10,405 nt of DNA, taken from assembly GCA_001795035.1 (NCBI GenBank), contig MGMW01000098.1:1-10405 (forward strand). The letters run 5' to 3'. A program made the position numbers and the translations under genes. Origin of the DNA: Chloroflexi bacterium RBG_13_53_26. Lineage in GTDB: Bacteria; Chloroflexota; Dehalococcoidia; UBA2247; RBG-13-53-26. Positions 6,599 through 10,405 of the stretch are shown piece after piece. The stretch's first letter is position 1. Each line of letters begins with the position of its first letter. The notes under the pieces were generated by a model. That model saw only the letters and a list, made by a program, of their open reading frames with translations. It was not told where the DNA came from and did not search any database.

Positions 6599-7567
6599 GT
6601 GACTATGAGACAGACCAGGGACGAAGCGGGAAGGTCAGCAGCCATCTCCTGGCTGATCGTACTCGGCCTGGCATCGGCCATCTTCGCAACCCTTTGGGGG
6701 ATAGCCGAGATCTGCGGCGTGGAAGACCCCTGGCGCTTCTACCAATGGCAAGAGAGACAGCCCTGGGTGCAATGGCAAGAGAGACAGCCCTGGGTGGTTG
6801 CAGCTGCGGTCGTGGCGCTCCTGTTCGCTGTCCTTCTCGGCGGGGGTGTCGCGCAAAGGCGCAGTCGCGATCCGCAACGGGCTGAGAGACAGGCCCTGAC
6901 CCTGGGTACATGGGTCATCTACCTCCCCGGGTTCATTAGCGGCCTGCCCGCTGTTGTGGGGATTGTCGAAGGCATGCTGACGCCTTTCCTCGGCGGCGGG
7001 GTGATTGCCATCGCAGCCAGTCTGCTGGAAGACGCCGACATACTCCCCCATTATGTCGGGGACTGGATAGCCAGGGGCGTAGTGGACTGGGGAGGGTATG
7101 AATCCGAGACTCGTTTCTTGATAGCCCAGGCGCTTGTGGCTGTTGGCTTGGCCATAACCATCGTGGGATTCATCCAGGTCTACCGGGCCTACCGCGAGAA
7201 ACGACTGGAGACCCGGGGGTTGTACGCCACAGTAAGGCATCCCCAGCATCTCGGCATCGCCCTCTGGACCTTCGGCTTGGCCCTCGCCGTGAGTGGAACC
7301 GCAGGATATATCATGTGGTTCACGGTCCTCTACCTCTTCATGCTCTTGGCCATCTCGGAGGACAGGCAGCTTGCCAGCCGCTCTGGGAGCGTCTATGAGG
7401 ACTACCGCAGGGCTACCCCGTTCATGATTCCCTTCGTCAACGTTGGCCTGCCTTTGCCCTCCTCTGGTGTGCTGAGGTCAACCGCACTCATCGCATACTA
7501 CGCCGCCGGCCTCACAGCCCTGATTCTCATCCTTCAGAGGATCGGGGTCGAACACAATTTCCTGTAG
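6599..7567 (+). CDS. Isoprenylcysteine carboxyl methyltransferase-like (ICMT/PEMT family) membrane protein
   Basis: A multi-pass membrane protein of 322 aa from the GTG at 6599. Hydrophobic segments lie at about residues 15-35, 66-82, 103-118, 121-142, 172-192, 218-232, 236-252 and 295-313. The C-terminal half has the family signature: TRGLYATVRHPQHLGIALW (205-223) with the RHP motif, then ISEDRQL (252-258) and GSVYEDYRRATPFMIPF (263-279). In this family these residues form the SAM-binding site facing the membrane, and substrates include isoprenylated proteins and lipids. The bacterial substrate here is unknown. An exact 27-bp tandem duplication inserts a second QWQERQPWV ahead of the second hydrophobic segment. 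No operon partner is visible. The family assignment is good; the substrate is not known. Confidence 0.8.
   Translation: MTMRQTRDEAGRSAAISWLIVLGLASAIFATLWGIAEICGVEDPWRFYQWQERQPWVQWQERQPWVVAAAVVALLFAVLLGGGVAQRRSRDPQRAERQALTLGTWVIYLPGFISGLPAVVGIVEGMLTPFLGGGVIAIAASLLEDADILPHYVGDWIARGVVDWGGYESETRFLIAQALVAVGLAITIVGFIQVYRAYREKRLETRGLYATVRHPQHLGIALWTFGLALAVSGTAGYIMWFTVLYLFMLLAISEDRQLASRSGSVYEDYRRATPFMIPFVNVGLPLPSSGVLRSTALIAYYAAGLTALILILQRIGVEHNFL
6743..6796 (+). repeat. Exact 27-bp tandem duplication inside the ICMT-like gene
   Basis: Two identical 27-bp units (6743-6769 and 6770-6796) follow each other without a gap and keep the reading frame, doubling the peptide QWQERQPWV. Identity is complete, so the duplication is recent, or is an assembly or sequencing effect. 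Confidence 0.9.
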
Positions 7568-7739
7568 CACTCTGACGCCGCGAATGCTGTGGGAAACTCG
7601 TCGCCGGCTGTGACACCTCCCCAAACTCAGCTTGGATGTTGATGGGGATGGTTGAGGTTCACGCCGTGTTCGTGGGGTGATGTCTGGCACACTCGGTCCA
7701 AGCTCCGAAACACCCTGTTACATCCACCATCGCTGGGCG
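7568..7739. other. Non-coding spacer after the ICMT-like gene
   Basis: I see no gene here. Short frames on both strands carry no ribosome binding site or recognisable motif, and no obvious terminator for the ICMT-like gene is visible. With repeat C and a leftward terminator it makes up the 360-bp gap between two convergent genes. Confidence 0.5.
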
Positions 7740-7841
7740 GGATTCGAACCCCATCGTTTTCACAAACTGAAAGCTATCTCGAAGGTTGCAGTTCTGTCTA
7801 TCGTACAGTACTGCCCACTGTTTGCAAAAGTGTAGCAAGTG
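7740..7841 (+). repeat. Dispersed repeat, copy C
   Basis: Copy C starts with GGATTCGAACCCC (7740-7752), continues TTTTCACAAACTGAAAGC and TCGAAGGTTGCAGTTCTGTC, then a GTACAGTACTGCCCA block. It lacks the ~14-bp CATCCTTATGTCT piece found in A and B, and ends TTTGCAAAAGTGTAGCAAGTG. It lies in the spacer beyond the 3' end of the minus-strand methyltransferase gene. Confidence 0.75.
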
Positions 7842-7900
7842 TAAAGCAACAGGGCAGCAGAAGTTGGCAGATCAGGCATCATTGAGCAGTGTGAACACTG

Positions 7901-7926
7901 AAAGAGCTCCGTTCCGCAGCGGAGCC
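7901..7926 (-). terminator. Candidate rho-independent terminator of the class I methyltransferase gene
   Basis: GCTCCG (7906-7911) and CGGAGC (7920-7925) form a 6-bp GC-rich stem with an 8-nt loop, 2 bp after the methyltransferase stop codon (7928-7930). On the minus strand it is followed by TCTTTC, a short T-rich stretch. Position and structure fit a terminator; the T-tract is modest. Confidence 0.6.
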
Positions 7927-7927
7927 C

Positions 7928-8809
7928 CTAATTAGGCTTGACAGATGCCGTCACAAATCCACAGAGACAACAGACATTCGTGCTGGCAATCTTCCCTTTG
8001 AAGTAAGCACTCCTGAAGAACTCGCCGTTGACGTCCTTCACGTTGCAGAACCCCCGCTCGGACAGGAATGCATCGATGGCTCCCTCGGGGATGCCAAATA
8101 TCAGGGGTTCCCCTCTCTGAGCATAGGACTGTCGCATCTTCTCCGCGTCTTCCGTGCGGTACGTTCCATCCACGACTGACTGAAGAATGTAGTTGAAGAT
8201 GATGGAACTGCCCTTCCCCGAATTCTCCGCCACAAAACCAAGGGTAGCGTCGACTGCCTCCGCGGTGATATACATGGTGACGCCTTCCCAGATGAACAGG
8301 GTCTTGAGATCTCTGTTGAAGCCACTGGCATAGAGCCTATCAGCTATGCTCTCCTTGTCGAAGTTGATGGGGACATATACCACATGTTCTGGAGTCGAGC
8401 CAAGAATCATCTTGAGTATCTCGATCTTCTCCCTCTGTGTGGCAGGCTGGTCGAGCTCGAAAACCCTCACGTTCCCCTTCATCTCACTGAATCTGTATGG
8501 CCTTGAATCGTAGCCCGCGCCCAATATGACCAACTGCTCGATGCCGTCGTCAATGCATGTCTTCAGGTAGTCGTCGATGTACCGGGTTCGCGCACCTACA
8601 CAGCCAATGGCCCCAGGAGTGCTTTCTTCCACTGCTGCAGCCACGGTCTCCGTCAGCTTCGGATCATCGATGACACCGCCCAATTCCGGGCCTAGAAAGT
8701 GCCTTGCCAGGGGGTCATAGCACACCCGCTCGTCTTCAGGCCTTCGTGACCAGGCAGCTCTTATGGCCGCCACTTGCTCTGCTGACACACTGGGCTTCTC
8801 TTCCTTCAT
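7928..8809 (-). CDS. Class I SAM-dependent methyltransferase, LCM/PPM (TIGR00027-like) family
   Basis: A soluble 293-aa methyltransferase related to leucine carboxyl methyltransferase and to the large actinobacterial set of putative O-methyltransferases. Family landmarks are in order: the RTRYIDDYL segment (74-82), motif I LVILGAGYDSRPYRF (93-107) that binds SAM, the acidic strand VFELDQPATQREK (116-128), VPINFDK (146-152), and FIWEGVTMYI (172-181), followed by SIIFNYI. The C-terminus contains CCLCG (280-284), which is unusual and could bind metal or be redox-sensitive. The ATG at 8809 has AGGAGG 5 nt upstream. The frame is open further up to a TTG at 8974. The substrate is unknown. Convergent with the ICMT-like gene; repeat copies C and D flank it. 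Confidence 0.9.
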   Translation of the reverse strand: MKEEKPSVSAEQVAAIRAAWSRRPEDERVCYDPLARHFLGPELGGVIDDPKLTETVAAAVEESTPGAIGCVGARTRYIDDYLKTCIDDGIEQLVILGAGYDSRPYRFSEMKGNVRVFELDQPATQREKIEILKMILGSTPEHVVYVPINFDKESIADRLYASGFNRDLKTLFIWEGVTMYITAEAVDATLGFVAENSGKGSSIIFNYILQSVVDGTYRTEDAEKMRQSYAQRGEPLIFGIPEGAIDAFLSERGFCNVKDVNGEFFRSAYFKGKIASTNVCCLCGFVTASVKPN

Positions 8810-8814
8810 GAGAT

Positions 8815-8825
8815 CCTCCTCCTCC
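8815..8825 (-). promoter_or_regulatory. Strong ribosome binding site deciding the methyltransferase start
   Basis: On the minus strand this reads GGAGGAGGAGG, ending 5 nt before the ATG at 8809. It is the best ribosome binding site in the window and argues for starting at 8809 rather than at the in-frame TTG at 8974, 55 codons upstream. Confidence 0.8.
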
Positions 8826-8879
8826 AGCAACTCTTCTGAAACCGGACCCTTACTCGCGCATTGGCTTGGTTTGTGCTCG

Positions 8880-8885
8880 ATTATA
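8880..8885 (-). promoter_or_regulatory. Candidate -10 element for the methyltransferase gene
   Basis: A perfect TATAAT on the minus strand, about 70 nt before the ATG at 8809. No good -35 lies 16-18 bp upstream of it, so activity is uncertain. If used, it lies inside the open upstream extension and supports the shorter protein. Confidence 0.35.
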
Positions 8886-8966
8886 CCATCCACTTCAAGA
8901 TCGCTCAGAGCCCCGATAAGCTCCTCGATGTCTCGGGCGTTGATGTTGCGCTCGTCGAGCTGTGCA

Positions 8967-9054
8967 GGATTCAAACTCCGTCGGCTTCATAGACTGAAGG
9001 CCAGTTCGAAGGTTCTGGTTCTGTCTTTCGTCCAGTACTGCCCAGTTTACAAGT
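8967..9054 (+). repeat. Dispersed repeat, copy D
   Basis: Copy D starts with GGATTCAAACTCC (8967-8979), continues CTTCATAGACTGAAGGCCAG and TTCGAAGGTT, then GTTCTGTCTTTCGTCCAGTA, which is identical to copy A over 20 bp, and CTGCCCAG. Beyond about 9054 the similarity fades. It lies upstream of the class I methyltransferase and downstream of merR. Confidence 0.8.
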
Positions 9055-9133
9055 TGTGTACTTTTTCTTCCAGAAGTGTGCCGTTAGTGTGACTAATAGT
9101 TGCTGGAAACCTTTTCGAAAGATTCCTAGGAGA

Positions 9134-9892
9134 CTAACTATTTATCATTCTTTTAATCTGTGTTATCAGTTCTTTGGCGTTCTTTTCTGTTTCGGACAAT
9201 GTGAGAATCCAGCGGTCAGTAGCATAGACCATATCCTCGTCCGGTTGTGGGGTACTAACGATTTTTAGAATCCCAGTCTCTCTACTGTTAGTGTCTACAG
9301 ATTTCAACATCCTCAAAATAGCTATCATGCTATGGTTTGCCGTTCTCAAGGTACGAATTACCTTAGCCCGGTCAATTTCCTTCGGTCCATACATGCGATA
9401 CCCGTTTTCACTGTTTCTCGGGACATCAAGCAATCCATTGCGCTCCCAGTTCCTGAGAGCGTCAATAGATACGCCCAATATCCTGGAGGTATCCCCTCTC
9501 CCCAGAAAGATATCCGTAGCACCAGGTTCATTCTTTTTATTCATCCATTTCTGTAATATTGCCAAAGCCTCTGCAGCTTCGCTCTGCTCATTCTTTATAT
9601 GAGTCAGATAATCATAGGCTTCTTCGAGGGCCAGTCTGAGGGTGCCTTTAGCGGCTGTTTTTATGATTGAAATAGCCAGTTTGCGGATATTACCTTCTAC
9701 ACAAGCACTTTTTAGCGCTATTCTGGCCAAGCGCATCTGTTCCATGTGTGCCAGAGTATAAAGCCGGTAGTTATTGTTACCGCGCCGTACTGGTTGCAGC
9801 AAGCCCAAGTTTTCGTAAAGACGCACGGTGTTAGGATGAACACCTGCGGCTTCAGCAATCTCAGAAGTCTTATAGTATTTCAACTCGGCCAT
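9134..9892 (-). CDS. MerR-family transcriptional regulator with two DNA-binding domains
   Basis: A 252-aa regulator with two MerR-type winged helix-turn-helix domains. The first is at about 6-70: YKTSEIAEAAGVHPNTVRLY, then ENLGLL and the wing NNYRLYTLAHMEQM. A helical linker (about 75-120) leads to the second at about 128-197, GDTSRILGVSIDALRNWERNGLL with the wing NGYRMYGPKEIDRAKVI. The last ~50 residues are helical. MerR proteins usually have one such domain and dimerise, so two per chain is unusual. No cluster of metal-binding cysteines is seen, so it is unlikely to be a metal sensor. The ATG has AGGAGA 10 nt upstream (9908-9903). It diverges from the M28-type peptidase gene across 114 bp and probably controls it, itself, or both. 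The region is more AT-rich than the left part. Confidence 0.88.
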   Translation of the reverse strand: MAELKYYKTSEIAEAAGVHPNTVRLYENLGLLQPVRRGNNNYRLYTLAHMEQMRLARIALKSACVEGNIRKLAISIIKTAAKGTLRLALEEAYDYLTHIKNEQSEAAEALAILQKWMNKKNEPGATDIFLGRGDTSRILGVSIDALRNWERNGLLDVPRNSENGYRMYGPKEIDRAKVIRTLRTANHSMIAILRMLKSVDTNSRETGILKIVSTPQPDEDMVYATDRWILTLSETEKNAKELITQIKRMINS

Positions 9893-9923
9893 CGAACATT
9901 TGTCTCCTTATATTGAGAGTTTC

Positions 9924-9929
9924 ATTATA
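9924..9929 (-). promoter_or_regulatory. Candidate -10 element for the merR-family gene
   Basis: A perfect TATAAT on the minus strand, 31 bp before the merR-family ATG. No consensus -35 is found at 17 or 19 bp spacing, as often seen where an activator is needed. Confidence 0.45.
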
Positions 9930-9943
9930 TCCTATTCCGTTAA

Positions 9944-9986
9944 AACCCTCCATTAGAACACCAGGGTTATGGTTGGCCTGTATAAT
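9944..9986 (+). promoter_or_regulatory. Candidate operator and promoter of the peptidase gene
   Basis: TATAAT (9981-9986) lies 20 bp before the peptidase start. Upstream, AACCCT (9944-9949) and AGGGTT (9963-9968) form a 6-bp dyad with a 13-bp gap, covering where a -35 would be. There is no good -35 hexamer. A MerR-type activator from the divergent gene is the natural candidate to act here. This is inferred, not shown. Confidence 0.4.
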
Positions 9987-10006
9987 GGGTACGAATGGAG
10001 GTTATT

Positions 10007-10405
10007 ATGCAGGAATTAGAAAAAGCAAAAGAATACTTAAATACGTTGTGCAGTGTAAAACCAAACCGGCGCACCGGTTCGCCGGGGAACCGTAAAGCGA
10101 CAGACTTCTTCGCTTCTTTGGTGAAGAAGTGGGATTATACGGTTGACACCACGCCTTTCCCCTGCCTGGACTATGAGAGCGGGAAGATATCTTTGGTCTG
10201 TCAGGGTCTGGCTTATGACGTACACGTCAGCCAGTTTTCTCCGGGATGTAATGTAACATCTAAACTGGTCACTGTTTCGACGGTTGAGGAACTCGAAAGC
10301 TGCCGGTGCCGGGGTAAAATCCTGTTGATGCACGGAGTCATATGTGCCGAGCAGCTGATGCCTAAAAACTTTGTCTTCTATAACCCCGACCATCACAAGA
10401 GAATA
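10007..10405 (+). CDS. M28-type (aminopeptidase-like) zinc peptidase, N-terminal part, cut by the window end
   Basis: An ATG with an excellent ribosome binding site, GGAGG at 9997-10001 with 5-nt spacing, opens 133 codons that remain open to the last base. The start (MQELEKAKEYLNTLCSV), the segment RRTGSPGNRKATDFFASLVKKW (about 21-42), the later GKILLMHGVICAEQLMPKNF (about 103-122) and FYNPDHHKRI (124-133) resemble the pre-catalytic region of M28-family exopeptidases, which has a PA-like insert before the zinc site. The metal ligands and catalytic residues lie beyond the window, so activity cannot be judged. No signal peptide is seen, suggesting a cytoplasmic enzyme. It diverges from the two-domain MerR regulator, probably its controller. 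The M28 assignment rests on pattern recognition and is moderately sure. Confidence 0.7.
   Translation, partial: MQELEKAKEYLNTLCSVKPNRRTGSPGNRKATDFFASLVKKWDYTVDTTPFPCLDYESGKISLVCQGLAYDVHVSQFSPGCNVTSKLVTVSTVEELESCRCRGKILLMHGVICAEQLMPKNFVFYNPDHHKRI

Noticed and set aside
7736..7816. A possible tRNA on the minus strand in repeat C, with GGGC and GCCC ends and a T-loop-like TTCGAAT
   Set aside because: The T-stem has only 3 pairs, the seven bases after it find no acceptor partner, and no D or anticodon arm can be drawn.
4546..9054. Integron cassette array with attC sites
   Set aside because: The repeats lack paired RYYYAAC/GTTRRRY core sites and the two-stem attC fold. Genes lie in both orientations relative to the repeats, and no IntI is present in the window.
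4546..9054. CRISPR array
   Set aside because: The repeat copies are over 100 bp, diverged, and separated by whole genes of about 1 kb rather than short uniform spacers.
9099..9133. Hairpin GGAAnCTTT/AAAGnTTTCC-like after the merR-family stop as a terminator
   Set aside because: The stem has mismatches and there is no T-run on the minus strand after it, so it is too weak to call.

Overview
This window looks like a piece of a bacterial chromosome, probably from an environmental genome. The mix is a 12-TM MMPL/HAE3-type RND exporter with its own TetR regulator, a tandem universal stress protein, an LCM/PPM-type methyltransferase, a two-HTH MerR regulator and an M28-type peptidase. I associate that mix with Chloroflexota (Dehalococcoidia-like) genomes, but this is a low-confidence guess from gene content. 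No rRNA, tRNA, CRISPR array, transposase or integrase is visible.

Left part (1-4181), all on the + strand: a TetR regulator that may begin before the window, a perfect inverted repeat lying over a plausible promoter, the RND exporter, and a two-domain UspA protein. The inverted repeat next to tetR and ahead of the exporter suggests a drug- or lipid-responsive export module repressed by the TetR protein.

Middle part (4182-9060): single genes separated by long spacers. They are the ribosome-assembly GTPase rsgA (+), a small two-TM membrane protein (-), an ICMT/PEMT-like membrane methyltransferase (+) and a soluble class I SAM methyltransferase (-). The spacers hold four diverged copies, all in one orientation, of a roughly 100-120 bp repeat that I cannot assign to a known family. 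One copy lies on each side of rsgA, and one on each side of the class I methyltransferase. Three copies begin with a block resembling the complement of a tRNA/tmRNA T-arm. This repeat family is the most unusual thing in the window. A separate short palindrome of the widespread ATTCCC/GGGAAT type lies before the ICMT-like gene.

Right part (9061-10405): more AT-rich by eye. It holds a MerR-family regulator with two DNA-binding domains (-), diverging from the first 133 codons of an M28-type peptidase (+) that runs off the window. The 114-bp spacer between them carries a TATAAT box in each direction and a short dyad, consistent with shared MerR-type control.

Functional links that can be argued are tetR with the exporter, and merR with the peptidase. 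The middle genes show no pathway link; what they share is the repeats around them.
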